Shown: positions 33,001-40,495 of the stretch, piece after piece
Layout of the letters: each line of letters opens with the position of its first letter
Numbering within the stretch: the first letter of the stretch is position 1
Assembly: GCF_001552175.1 (NCBI RefSeq)
Contig: NZ_BCQR01000016.1
Coordinates: forward strand, 1-64,000
Direction of reading: 5' to 3'
DNA length: 64,000 bases
Source: Actinomadura kijaniata NBRC 14229
Lineage (GTDB): Bacteria > Actinomycetota > Actinomycetes > Streptosporangiales > Streptosporangiaceae
Notes under the pieces: model-generated
The model's database searches: none
Told to the model about the DNA's origin: nothing
The model's input: the letters and a program-made list of their open reading frames with translations, nothing else
Position numbers and translations under genes: made by a program

Positions 33001-33343
33001 GGGCCCGTGCCGTCAGCGCCTCGAACCGGCCCATGTCGACGCTGTCGGGGATGGTGCGTAGCAGGTAGCCGCCGTCTTGCAGTGTCAGCAGCGCGCGGCC
33101 GCCCGGTTCGGCGTCTTCCAGCAGTTTCCGCAGTTGCCAGATTCGGGTTTGCAGGGCGGCGGCGGGGTTGCTCGGGAGTCCGGTCCCCTCCCACAGGGCG
33201 TCGACCAGGCGGTCTGCGGATACGGGGTGTCCCTCGTGTGCCAGCAGGGCGGCGAGCAGCGTGCGGGTCCTGGGCCCGGGGACGGGGACGGTGCCGCCGT
33301 CCGACCTCCACACGGCCAGCGGCCCCAGCACCCCGAATCGCAT
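30044..33343 (-). CDS. SARP/AfsR-type regulator with NB-ARC and TPR domains
   Basis: A 1099-residue transcription factor. Residues 1-95 are an OmpR-like winged helix (MRFGVLGPLAVWRSDGGTVP, LLAALLAHEGHPVSADRLVD), followed by the BTAD helical domain (about 95-245, RFEALTARARATDDPETRVT, RLADELGLDPGPEI). After a Pro-rich linker an AAA/NB-ARC ATPase begins (LTGLIGRNDAVTEV) with Walker A GPGGVGKTRLA and Walker B LLLVLDNCEHLLD. The last 400 residues are TPR-like. AfsR-type proteins bind direct heptad repeats and recruit RNA polymerase to antibiotic or export genes. ATG 33343 begins the family's MRFGVLG; the frame is open further upstream without coding character. Divergent from an exporter gene. Confidence 0.9.
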   Translation of the reverse strand: MRFGVLGPLAVWRSDGGTVPVPGPRTRTLLAALLAHEGHPVSADRLVDALWEGTGLPSNPAAALQTRIWQLRKLLEDAEPGGRALLTLQDGGYLLRTIPDSVDMGRFEALTARARATDDPETRVTLLTDALALWRGEAFTGFEDTAFALPIINRLNEARLTALEARAEAQITLGDHLDAAARLHELAVRHPLRERLHVLHMRALHAAGRTSEALDRYRELRNRLADELGLDPGPEITALHQAILTQDPALNPAPTPAPNPPPSPVPDTTAPTPPRRPATNLPAPLTGLIGRNDAVTEVTALLATTRHVTLTGPGGVGKTRLALETATRLAGDFPDGTWLVELAALGRTHSTDTVDAAAEAVMTTLGLREETPATSPADNLATALAGKRLLLVLDNCEHLLDPIAELATLLLRRVPALRILATSQEPVGIPGETTWTVPPLETPDTTHDTDPTTIARSSAVELFVTRAAATTPGFTLNTGNAHDIAVICRRLDGIPLALELAATRVRTLGVRGLVTRLDDRFRLLATGYRSAPPRQRTLRATIDWSWDLLTGPERAVLRRLAVHAEGCTLDAAETLCAGPEVHPQDVLDLLSHLVDRSLVVMTDSTGEPRYRLLESVADYSLARLHEANETADTRRRHRHYYTDLAERTAPLLHGPHQHHHLRLLDLEAANLRRALDDAVQNDATEDALRLVNALAWYWFLRGRLREAGRSIEAALATARRNPPRTPSPQARARAWQAAFTILVGDTTRQAHHHTTLDLLPDITDPRERARARWFLGFALFGVGDQATSEELIDQALTEFQALDDTWGTAAALSVRANQAHVRGDLHRLAHDGQRSADLFTELADAWGRLQTIEPLASLAEMAGDYPHATRLHQEGLQAAEDLGLWPEAAERLTSLGTIAMLTGDHTRARELHQRAMRLAAEHSYRSGEIHAEIGLSLGARREGELDTAETHLRRALRWQTTMAFAPGLALVSAELGFIAEIRGDADEALRLHTDGWAAASTTGDPRAMALALEGLAGAHALAGRHTYAAVLLGAAHAARESVGMPLPPAERVDVDRITKAIHRHLSEDAYQAAFRHGHTLTPEEALSDSSPTSTQPGNG

Positions 33344-33387
33344 GGCCGTCACGGTAACGCAGCCCTGGGACGCGTCGGGAGCCGGCC

Positions 33388-33441
33388 GAGAGTGCCTGGT
33401 GAGTGCGGTGTGAGTGGCGCGTGAGTGTCCCGTCGCAGGCT
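33388..33441 (+). promoter_or_regulatory. SARP-type heptad repeats and -10 of the exporter gene
   Basis: GAGAGTG (33388), GTGAGTG (33399), GTGAGTG (33410) and GTGAGTG (33421) are spaced exactly 11 bp apart. A -10-like CAGGCT at 33436-33441 starts 8 bases after the last heptad, the spacing described for SARP-activated promoters, which lack a normal -35. The exporter start lies 93 bases on. Confidence 0.7.
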
Positions 33442-33533
33442 GGGGTGTGCCCATCCGCCGGAGGGGCGGCGCCATGCCGTTCCGTTCCGGCTGTCCCCGT
33501 GGTGGGCGGTTCACGAACTCGGGAAGGTTTGGC

Positions 33534-35099
33534 ATGACGATACGACCCCAGGCCCCGGCGGAGCGCAGGGCCGGGCCCCGGGAGTGGCTCGGGCTCTTCG
33601 TGCTCACGCTGCCCACGATCCTGCTGGCCCTCGACGCGACCGTGCTGAACCTGGCGGTCCCGCGCATCAGCGCCGACCTTGGGCCCAGCGGCACCGAGCT
33701 GCTGTGGATCGTGGACATCTACGGCTTCATGATCGCGGGCTTTCTGGTGATCATGGGGTCGCTGGGCGACCGCGTCGGCCGCCGCCGGCTGCTGATGGCC
33801 GGGGCGTTCGGCTTCGGTCTCGCCTCGGCCCTGGCCGCGTGGTCCACCGGTCCGGAGATGCTGATCGCGGCCCGCGCGCTGCTGGGGGTCACCGGCGCCA
33901 CGCTGATGCCCTCGACCCTGGCGCTGATCAGCAACATGTTCCAGGACGCCCGGCAGCGCGGGGTCGCCATCAGTATCTGGGTGACCTGCTTCTCGATGGG
34001 CGTGGCCGTCGGTCCGGTGGTGGGCGGCGCGCTGCTGCAGTGGTTCTGGTGGGGGTCGGTGTTCCTGCTCGCGGTGCCGGTGATGGTGGTGCTCCTGGTG
34101 GCGGCGCCGCTGCTGCTGCCCGAGTACCGGGACGCGGAGGCGGGCCGGATCGACCTGGCCAGCGTGGTGCTGTCGCTGGTGACGGTGCTGCCGGTGATCT
34201 ACGGGATCAAGCGGCTGGCCGAACGCGGCGCGGACGTCCCCGCGGTGGCGGCGCTGCTGGTCGGCGCGGTGTTCGGAGCGGTGTTCGTGCTGCGCCAGCG
34301 CAGGCTGGCCGAACCGCTGCTGGACCTGCGGCTGTTCGCCGACCGGGCGTTCAGCGCCGCGCTGCTGGTGCTGCTGCTGGGCCTTGGCCTGATGGGCGGC
34401 CTGTACCTGTTCATCACGCAGTACCTCCAGCTGGTGGCGGGCCTGTCCCCGATCCGGGCGGGGCTGTGGCTGCTGCCCGCCGCCGCGACGCTGATCGTGG
34501 CGTCCTCGCTGACGCCCGCGCTCACGCGGCGGGTGCGTCCCGGTCACGTCGTGGGTGGCGCGCTGCTGCTGTCGGCGCTGGGATACGCCCTGGTCACCCA
34601 GGTGACCAGCGTCGGCGGGCTGCCGCTGCTGCTGACCGGTTTCGTGCTGATCTACACCGGCATCGGCCCGATGATGGCGCTGGGCACGGACCTGGTCGTC
34701 GGGTCGGCGCCGCCGGAGAAGGCGGGGGCGGCCGCGGCGATGTCGGAGACGGGCATGGAGTTCGGCATCGCGCTGGGTGTCGCGGGACTGGGCAGCGTCG
34801 TCACCGCCGTGTACCGCGATGAGATCGGCGAGGCCCTGCCCGGGGACCTTCCCGCGCCGGTCGCCGACACCGTCCGCGACACGCTCGCCGGCGCCGGGGA
34901 CCTGCCCGCCCATGTCCTGGGGTCGGCGCGGGAGGCGTTCACCAGCGGGCTGAACGTCGCGAGCGGCATGGCGGCGGTCATGGTCACGGCGCTGGCCGTC
35001 ACCGCGATCGTGCTGCTCCGCCACATACCGCCCAGCGGCCAGGAGCCGGAGGAGGCTCCCTCGGCGGAGGCGCCGGCCACCGCCGCGAACGCTCCCTGA
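33534..35099 (+). CDS. DHA2-family (14-TM) MFS exporter
   Basis: A 521-residue EmrB/QacA-type multidrug or metabolite efflux protein of the cytoplasmic membrane, driven by proton antiport. Landmarks are LALDATVLNLAVPRISADLG in helix 1, ELLWIVDIYGFMIAGFLVIM, the loop motif GSLGDRVGRRRLLMAG, and motif C-like GVAVGPVVGGAL. About 14 hydrophobic segments, normal length. The ATG at 33534 has GGAAGG upstream. It probably exports a compound whose production or presence is sensed by the divergent SARP regulator, given the phased heptads between them; the substrate is unknown. Confidence 0.9.
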   Translation: MTIRPQAPAERRAGPREWLGLFVLTLPTILLALDATVLNLAVPRISADLGPSGTELLWIVDIYGFMIAGFLVIMGSLGDRVGRRRLLMAGAFGFGLASALAAWSTGPEMLIAARALLGVTGATLMPSTLALISNMFQDARQRGVAISIWVTCFSMGVAVGPVVGGALLQWFWWGSVFLLAVPVMVVLLVAAPLLLPEYRDAEAGRIDLASVVLSLVTVLPVIYGIKRLAERGADVPAVAALLVGAVFGAVFVLRQRRLAEPLLDLRLFADRAFSAALLVLLLGLGLMGGLYLFITQYLQLVAGLSPIRAGLWLLPAAATLIVASSLTPALTRRVRPGHVVGGALLLSALGYALVTQVTSVGGLPLLLTGFVLIYTGIGPMMALGTDLVVGSAPPEKAGAAAAMSETGMEFGIALGVAGLGSVVTAVYRDEIGEALPGDLPAPVADTVRDTLAGAGDLPAHVLGSAREAFTSGLNVASGMAAVMVTALAVTAIVLLRHIPPSGQEPEEAPSAEAPATAANAP

Positions 35100-35116
35100 T
35101 CTGCCTGGTGGGCGGG

Positions 35117-35143
35117 GCGGCCCGGCCTTGAGGGACGGGCCGC
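35117..35143 (+). terminator. Hairpin between convergent genes
   Basis: GCGGCCCG and CGGGCCGC form an 8-bp stem with an 11-base loop, 18 bases after the exporter stop and before the convergent XRE gene. Confidence 0.55.
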
Positions 35144-35176
35144 TCCTGCCGCGTCCCCCATCACCGGCGGCAGGCG

Positions 35177-35398
35177 TCACCCCTCCTCGGCGCCATCGGC
35201 CTCCCAGCGCAGCAGGTCTCCCGGCTGGCATTCCAGCACCTCGCAGAGCGCGGCGAGCGTCGTGAAGCGCACCGCCTTGGCGCGGCCGTTCTTGAGCACC
35301 GCCAGGTTGGCGGGGGTGATCCCGACGCGGTCCGCGAGCTCGCCCACCGACATCTTCCGCTTGGCCAGCATCACATCGATGTCGACGACGATCGGCAT
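35177..35398 (-). CDS. Small XRE/Cro-type regulator (YozG-like)
   Basis: A 73-residue helix-turn-helix protein: MLAKRKMSVGELADRVGITP, LAVLKNGRAKAVRFTTLAAL, CEVLECQPGDLLRWE. This compact Cro/CI form is the one normally encoded with DUF2975 membrane proteins. Its ATG overlaps the DUF2975 stop codon (ATGA), so the two are translated together. It probably represses its own operon through a palindrome upstream of the DUF2975 gene. Confidence 0.88.
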   Translation of the reverse strand: MPIVVDIDVMLAKRKMSVGELADRVGITPANLAVLKNGRAKAVRFTTLAALCEVLECQPGDLLRWEADGAEEG

Positions 35399-35895
35399 CA
35401 GATCACCTCGTCCAGCTCGGCCTGCATCCGCGCCGCCTCGGCATCGCGCGCGATGGCCTGGGCGAGCAGCATCCGCAGCACGAGCACGATGAGCGCGACC
35501 CCCAGCACCCCCACGGCGAACCCGCCCAACAGCAGCACGACGCCCGGGGCCACGGCCTCACCCGGCGCCAGGAGCACCCCGAGCGTGAACACCAGCAGGG
35601 ACGCCGCCACGAACGCGCCGATCACGACGTCCACGTACCGGAAGGCGGTGGGGGAGAACACCGTTCCGCGCCGGACCATCGTCACCAGCCGCCACACGCA
35701 GACGAGGACGACCTGGATCGTCACGATCCCCAGAACCGTGATCACAAGGAACGGGGTGCGCAGGTGCGCCATGTCCGCGTCGAGCTGCCTCAGGTCGACG
35801 GCCAGCAGCGACACCATCACCGTCTGCACGAACACCGAGCCGGCGAGCAACGCCACGAGCACGGCGCGCAGCGCCAGCACCGTCAGCTTTCCCAT
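35398..35895 (-). CDS. DUF2975 membrane protein
   Basis: A 165-residue membrane protein with four helices (VLALRAVLVALLAGSVFVQ, LVITVLGIVTIQVVLVCVW, VVIGAFVAASLLVFTLGVLL, GVVLLLGGFAVGVLGVALIV), the arrangement of DUF2975. The loop RRGTVFSPTAFRYVDVV is typical. It is thought to form a membrane sensor/regulator pair with the XRE protein, but no signal is known. ATG 35895 has GGAAGGAG. Confidence 0.85.
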   Translation of the reverse strand: MGKLTVLALRAVLVALLAGSVFVQTVMVSLLAVDLRQLDADMAHLRTPFLVITVLGIVTIQVVLVCVWRLVTMVRRGTVFSPTAFRYVDVVIGAFVAASLLVFTLGVLLAPGEAVAPGVVLLLGGFAVGVLGVALIVLVLRMLLAQAIARDAEAARMQAELDEVI

Positions 35896-35928
35896 CGCCT
35901 CTCCTTCCATCGAACAACGATTGAAATC

Positions 35929-35943
35929 TATCGATATTCGATA
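35929..35943. promoter_or_regulatory. Palindromic operator of the DUF2975/XRE operon
   Basis: TATCGATATTCGATA has perfect 6-bp arms, in an AT-rich island 34-48 bases upstream of the DUF2975 start, a likely XRE binding site overlapping the promoter. Confidence 0.5.
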
Positions 35944-36082
35944 GACGAGGCAAGGGGGTGCAGCTGGCGGGCCCGGCCGCCCGCCTGGTCGGCCATGATG
36001 ACCTTGCGTGGGCGGCACGGGATTCCGGGGTCGACGCACGGCCCACACCAGCACCGGGAGGTCGCACCGCGATGAGGAAGGC

Positions 36083-36873
36083 ATGGACGACCCCACGGCG
36101 GCCCCGGTGGTCGCGTCACCACTGCCGGTGGACGACGCCCTGATCGTGGCCGATGCGGGCGGCAACGTGTACTCCTTCGACGCGCGGACCGGTGCCGAAC
36201 ATTGGCGGAGGACCGGAGGGAGCACGGCGCGGCGTTCTCCCTCACCCCGGCGACCTGGAACGGCCGGGTCTTCGTCGAGGCGGTGGGCGGGCTCCACGTA
36301 CGCGACGCGCGCTCGGGAGACCTCATCCAGAAGCTCGACCACGGCTGCCCGACCGTGGTCGGCGACCTGTTCCTGGCGCACGGGCTCAACGCCGAGGTCA
36401 GGGCGTTCCGCCTGCCGGAACTGACGCCCGTCTGGTCGAGGGGCTGGTGTGGCTGCCCCGCGACCGGGGCCACCTGGACGAGGGCCACGGCCCGGGGCCC
36501 TGGAACGCGCTGGAGATCGTCGGCCTGGATCCCCGCACGGGCGAGGACCGCTGGTGCCATCGGCTCGACCCCGCGCTGTGCGGCGAGCCGGCCGCGTCCA
36601 TGGAAGCGGACGCGGACCTGGTCCTGCACACCGTCGACGTCCCCGGTGAGCGGGGGCATGGTGTACGCCGCCACCGGCCTGGGTGAGGTCCACGCGCTCG
36701 ACGCCGCCACAGGAGGCGTCGTGTGGACCGCCGAGGCGGGTGCGGCGATCTCTCATCCCCACGCGTTCGTCGAGGAGCCGTCCGACGGCTACGACGAAGG
36801 CGGCGCGGCCGTCGTGGTGGGGGACCGGATGCTTTGCGTCCGCACCGACGCCGGAGTGGTGGCGCCGCGCTGA
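36083..36873 (+). pseudogene. Decayed PQQ-type beta-propeller gene
   Basis: From ATG 36083 the frame reads ALIVADAGGNVYSFDARTGA (a PQQ-like blade ending in W). Near 36215 coding moves to another frame (LTPATWNGRVFVEAVGGLHV, RDARSGDLIQKLDHG), near 36435 to a third (LVEGLVWLPRDRGHLDEGHG, GLDPRTGEDRWCHRLDPALC), and near 36655 back again (GMVYAATGLGEVHALDAATG, GVVWTAEAGAAISHPHAF). Four blades with YAxDxxTGxxxW remain. At least three frameshifts make an intact product impossible. Confidence 0.7.
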
Positions 36874-36984
36874 CGAACGTGACGCGCCGGGCCCGCCCCT
36901 CTGGTGTGCTCGGCCTCACTGACCTGCGGCGACACCGGTCCTTTGTCGGCGGAACCAAAGGCCGGCACTAATCGTCGTAGGGGC

Positions 36985-37419
36985 GTGCCCGCAACCCGTT
37001 CACCGCGTTACCGCCCCGTCTATGTCCTGTGCGTCGTCGTCGCCTGCACCACCGGGATGTTCGCCGTCATCTGGGGTGGCGCCTCCGTCTCGGGCTGGGT
37101 GCGGGACCTGGGGATGGCGCGGGCGACGGCGCGGGTCCTGGAGGTCGAGGACGGCAACGCCAGGAGCGCGTCCGTCGTCTTCGAGTTCACCACGGGCGAC
37201 GGCCGCAGGGTCCGGGCCTCTGAGAAGAAGCGCTACTTCGAGTCAGGGGCCGAGGTGGGAACCGAGGTGGGCGTCGTCTACGACCCCGAACGGCCGGCGA
37301 GCAGCGTCCGATACGACCAGAGGCCCGCAGAGCTACTGCCCTGGTGCGCCCTGACCGCAGTCGTGACGGTGCTGTCGGGCATGGCCGCCTACCGCACCCG
37401 CCCCGACGCGCATCCCTGA
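36985..37419 (+). CDS. DUF3592 membrane protein
   Basis: A 144-residue protein with one helix at each end (YVLCVVVACTTGMFAVIWGG; WCALTAVVTVLSGMAAY) and a central extracytoplasmic beta-rich loop, ARATARVLEVEDGNARSASV with VGVVYDPERPASSVRYD. The V-Y-DP motif is typical of DUF3592. Start is GTG 36985 next to GTAGGGG; the frame is open to GTG 36904. Function unknown. Confidence 0.7.
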   Translation: MPATRSPRYRPVYVLCVVVACTTGMFAVIWGGASVSGWVRDLGMARATARVLEVEDGNARSASVVFEFTTGDGRRVRASEKKRYFESGAEVGTEVGVVYDPERPASSVRYDQRPAELLPWCALTAVVTVLSGMAAYRTRPDAHP

Positions 37420-37471
37420 CAAGGCCGACCAGAGGGCTGCGTTCGTCGGCCATCGAGATGAACGGCGAAGC

Positions 37472-37495
37472 CCCCGACCGCCGTGGCGGTCGGGG
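37472..37495. terminator. Bidirectional hairpin
   Basis: CCCCGACCGCC and GGCGGTCGGGG form a perfect 11-bp stem with a 2-base loop between the convergent DUF3592 and aminopeptidase genes. Confidence 0.7.
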
Positions 37496-37572
37496 CCTGG
37501 AGCTGCTCGTTCAGCCGGGCCGCACGGACCCTTCCGTCATCGGGCCGCGCGCCGGTCGCAGGATGCCGGTGG

Positions 37573-39036
37573 TCACCAGGCAGCGGGTTTGCCCGGGGTG
37601 TGGAGCCACACCGTGAAGAACCGGTCGAGATCCTGTCCGGAGACCTTCTCGGCGAGCGCCTCGAACTCCTCGGTGGAGCCGGTGCCGTACTTGTTGTCCG
37701 CCAGCCAGGTGCGGGTCAGCCGCAGGAACCGCTCGTCGCCGATCCTCTCCCGGAGCGCCTGCAGGGCCATCCCGCCGCGGAAGTAGACCGCGCGGTGGAA
37801 CATCTGGTCGCGGGTCGGGTCGGCGACCACGATGTCCCAGAACGGGGGCCGCCCCGGCGGAATGGGCGGCGGGTTGTCGTAGAACTGCTGGAACGCCGCC
37901 CGCGCGGACGGGCCGCCGTGCCTTTCGGCCCAGTACTTCTCCGTCCAGAGCGCGTAGCCCTCGTTCAGCCACACGTCCTTCCAGCGGTGGACCGAGACGC
38001 TGTTGCCGAACCACTGGTGGCTGATCTCGTGCACCACGCCCTTCTCGATGGGCTGCTTCTGGTAGGTGGGACGGGTCTGGGTCTCCAGCGCGTTGTCGAT
38101 GTTGAGCGGCGGGACGGCGTTGTTCTCGATGATGGAGCCGGTGCTGGTGAAGGGGTAGGCGCCGAAGTAGTCGGCCAGCTCGTCGGTCGCCCGCGTGGTG
38201 TGGCGCGGGGTGCTGAACGAGTCGGGGTCCGACGCCACCTCCGGGTCGACCGCGTCGAGCTGCGGGACGCCCTTGCCGGTGGTGGTCGTGGAGACGTTGA
38301 ACCGCCCGATCGAGGCGGTCGCCAGGTAGGGCGCCATCGGCCGGTCCTCCCGCCACAGGAAGGTGTCCTTGCCGCGGGCGCTCCACCGCTTGACCAGATG
38401 TCCGTTGGCGATCACCTTCAGGCCGCGCGGCACGGTCGTCTCGATCGTGAACAGCGCCTTGTCGCGCGGGTGGTCGTTGGCCGGGAACCAGGTGGAGGCG
38501 GCGTTGGGTTCGGAGACGACCGTGGCGCCGTCCCTGGTGTGCAGGAACCCGTAGGGCAGGTCGAACACGATCGGGCCGCCCAGTGTCTGGGGCACGCCGT
38601 CGTACCGGACGACCACCGTGAACGGGGTCCGCTCCCGGAGACCCCGGCGCGGCGTGATCTCCAGCTCGCGCTCGCCGGTGCGGGCGAAGGAGGCGTCGGC
38701 ACCGTTCACGTGCACCGACCGCACGTTCATCTTGTACAGGTCGAGGTTGAACCGGGACAGGTTCCGGGTGGCGGTGGCCGTGATGGTGGCCGTGCCGGTG
38801 AGCCGGTCGGTGTCGGGGTCGTAGGCGGTCTTCAGGTGGTAGTGCCCGACGTCGTATCCGCCGTTGCCGAGATCGGGGAAGTAGGGGTCGCCGAGTCCGG
38901 CCGCGCCGGGTTCGTACCGGGTGTCGGCGGTGGCGGCGGGCGCGAGCGGCCCGAACGCCGCGGCGCCGACCGCACCGGCCACGCCGACCGCGGCGACCGC
39001 CAGCGGGAGCCGGTGCGTGGACCTGGGAATCGCCAT
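37573..39036 (-). CDS. Secreted M1-family metallopeptidase
   Basis: A 487-residue exported zinc aminopeptidase-like enzyme. A signal peptide (HRLPLAVAAVGVAGAVGAAA to ATA) precedes an M1 N-terminal beta domain (GYDVGHYHLKTAYDPDTDRL). The catalytic zinc site is HEISHQWFGNSV with the third ligand in WLNEGYALWTEKYW. The usual GAMEN substrate motif is altered (around NIDNALETQTRP), so specificity may differ. It ends about 100 residues after the active site, without the long C-terminal domain of ERAP-type enzymes, as is common for secreted actinomycete members. ATG 39036 has GGAGAGG. Probably digests extracellular peptides. Confidence 0.9.
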   Translation of the reverse strand: MAIPRSTHRLPLAVAAVGVAGAVGAAAFGPLAPAATADTRYEPGAAGLGDPYFPDLGNGGYDVGHYHLKTAYDPDTDRLTGTATITATATRNLSRFNLDLYKMNVRSVHVNGADASFARTGERELEITPRRGLRERTPFTVVVRYDGVPQTLGGPIVFDLPYGFLHTRDGATVVSEPNAASTWFPANDHPRDKALFTIETTVPRGLKVIANGHLVKRWSARGKDTFLWREDRPMAPYLATASIGRFNVSTTTTGKGVPQLDAVDPEVASDPDSFSTPRHTTRATDELADYFGAYPFTSTGSIIENNAVPPLNIDNALETQTRPTYQKQPIEKGVVHEISHQWFGNSVSVHRWKDVWLNEGYALWTEKYWAERHGGPSARAAFQQFYDNPPPIPPGRPPFWDIVVADPTRDQMFHRAVYFRGGMALQALRERIGDERFLRLTRTWLADNKYGTGSTEEFEALAEKVSGQDLDRFFTVWLHTPGKPAAW

Positions 39037-39355
39037 CGGATGGCCTCTCCGTCGGAGTCGAACGATGACCTTTCGGACAATCCAGTCATGATCATTACCG
39101 TGCGCGGCGGGGAATGTCGACCGTGCCGACCATGAGTGACCACCGCGGAACCGGCCCCGGCCGCGACGGGCGACGCGGGGGAGCGCTCCGCCACCCTGCG
39201 CGCGCCCGCCGCCGAAACCCGAAGACGCGCGCGGGGCGACAACGGCGGCGGATGGCGCGACCGGCCGCGGGCACGGGTCACCGGCGGTGCGACCGCCCCG
39301 CCCGCCGCGCCGTCGGGCCGTACGGCGCGCACCTGACGCTCAGCTGAACAGCCCC
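39037..39355. other. Intergenic, nothing supported
   Basis: About 320 bases. It includes an AT-richer patch at 39050-39110 that may hold the aminopeptidase promoter; the remainder is very GC-rich without a recognisable gene. Confidence 0.4.
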
Positions 39356-40495
39356 TCATCCCGTCTCGCGCGCCGGGCGTGGGGTCGACAGGGCCAGCAC
39401 GGCCGCCAGGGGGAGCACCGCCAGGAGGAAGGCCGACCGCAGGCCGAGCGCGGTGTCGATCGCGGCGAGGGCCGCGGGCGCCCCCAGGACGGCGGTGCCC
39501 GAGGCGAGCGCCCCGTAGGCGGCGGAACGCTCCGGCAGCAGCCCGGGCGTCCGGACGAGGCGGGCGAGGGTGACCGGGTAGAGCGCGGCGACGCCCAGGC
39601 CCGCCAGCGCCAGCCCCGCGATGACCGGAACCGGGTGGGTGCCGAGCACGACGCCCAGCGTGCCCGCCACCGCCAGCCCGCAGCCCAGCCGGACGACCGG
39701 GACGTTCCGGGCGGCCGGTCGCGCCGCCGCCGCCCGGCCGACCGCCATCCCCACCAGGAAGACGGTCGCCGCCGCGGCGGCGGCGCCCACCGACAGCCCG
39801 GCGGCCTGGAGCCGCGCCGTCGACCAGATCGTGAAGCAGAACTCGATCGACACCGCCAGCACGATCGCGGCCCAGGCCGCCGCGATCCGCCGGCGGGACG
39901 CCGCCGCGCCGCGCGCCACATCACCGTCCGGCGGCGTGGGGTCCGCGGGTGCCGCGGGTACCGCGCCGCCGCGGGGCCGGGCGTCGAAGGCCAGGACCAG
40001 CAGCGGCGGGACGGCCAGCAGCAGCGCGAGGCGCCCGCTGATCCCCGCGATGGCGAGCATGCCGATGGCCGGCGGTCCCAGCAGCGCGCAGGCGCTCGCG
40101 GTGGCGTTGGCGCGCGCCAGCGCCGCGGCGGCGTCCGGGCCGCTCAGCAGCGCGGGCGTGACCAGGACGAATCCGGCCGCTCCCAGGCCGAGCAGCAGCG
40201 CGCCGACGGCCGCCGCGCCCGCGCCGCGCCCGGTCCCCAGCAGGACGGTGCCGGCCGCGGCGAGCAGCGCGGATCCGAGCAGCACCGGCTGCGTCCCCAC
40301 CCGCAGGAGCCGCCGCCCCACGGCGCCGGCCACCAGCAGCCCGGCGCCGAACGACGACGACAGCCACGCCAGTTCCCCCGCCGGGCGGCCCAGGTCGGCG
40401 GCGAGCAGCGCCAGGCAGGCGCCCAGGCTGTTGACGGTGAAACCGAGCGACGCCTGCGCGAGGGCGACCTGCCGGACGACGCGATCCCCGGTCAT
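39356..40495 (-). CDS. MFS transporter of the sugar locus
   Basis: A 379-residue membrane protein with about 11-12 hydrophobic helices arranged in two halves around a Pro/Arg-rich loop (RPRGGAVPAAPADPTPPDG). The N-terminus TGDRVVRQVALAQASLGFTV and motif around PALLSGPDAAAALARANATA place it in the major facilitator superfamily. Its ATG overlaps the stop of the HAD-GH13 gene (ATGA), so the two are coupled, which suggests transport of a glucoside or of the product. Substrate unknown. Confidence 0.8.
   Translation of the reverse strand: MTGDRVVRQVALAQASLGFTVNSLGACLALLAADLGRPAGELAWLSSSFGAGLLVAGAVGRRLLRVGTQPVLLGSALLAAAGTVLLGTGRGAGAAAVGALLLGLGAAGFVLVTPALLSGPDAAAALARANATASACALLGPPAIGMLAIAGISGRLALLLAVPPLLVLAFDARPRGGAVPAAPADPTPPDGDVARGAAASRRRIAAAWAAIVLAVSIEFCFTIWSTARLQAAGLSVGAAAAAATVFLVGMAVGRAAAARPAARNVPVVRLGCGLAVAGTLGVVLGTHPVPVIAGLALAGLGVAALYPVTLARLVRTPGLLPERSAAYGALASGTAVLGAPAALAAIDTALGLRSAFLLAVLPLAAVLALSTPRPARETG

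Noticed and set aside
30044..33718. Start of the SARP gene at 33718
   Set aside because: The extra 125 codons overlap the exporter gene and lack domain content; MRFGVLG at 33343 is the family start.
31896..35231. 1111-codon minus-strand frame
   Set aside because: Arg/Pro/His-rich shadow of the exporter and SARP genes without domains.
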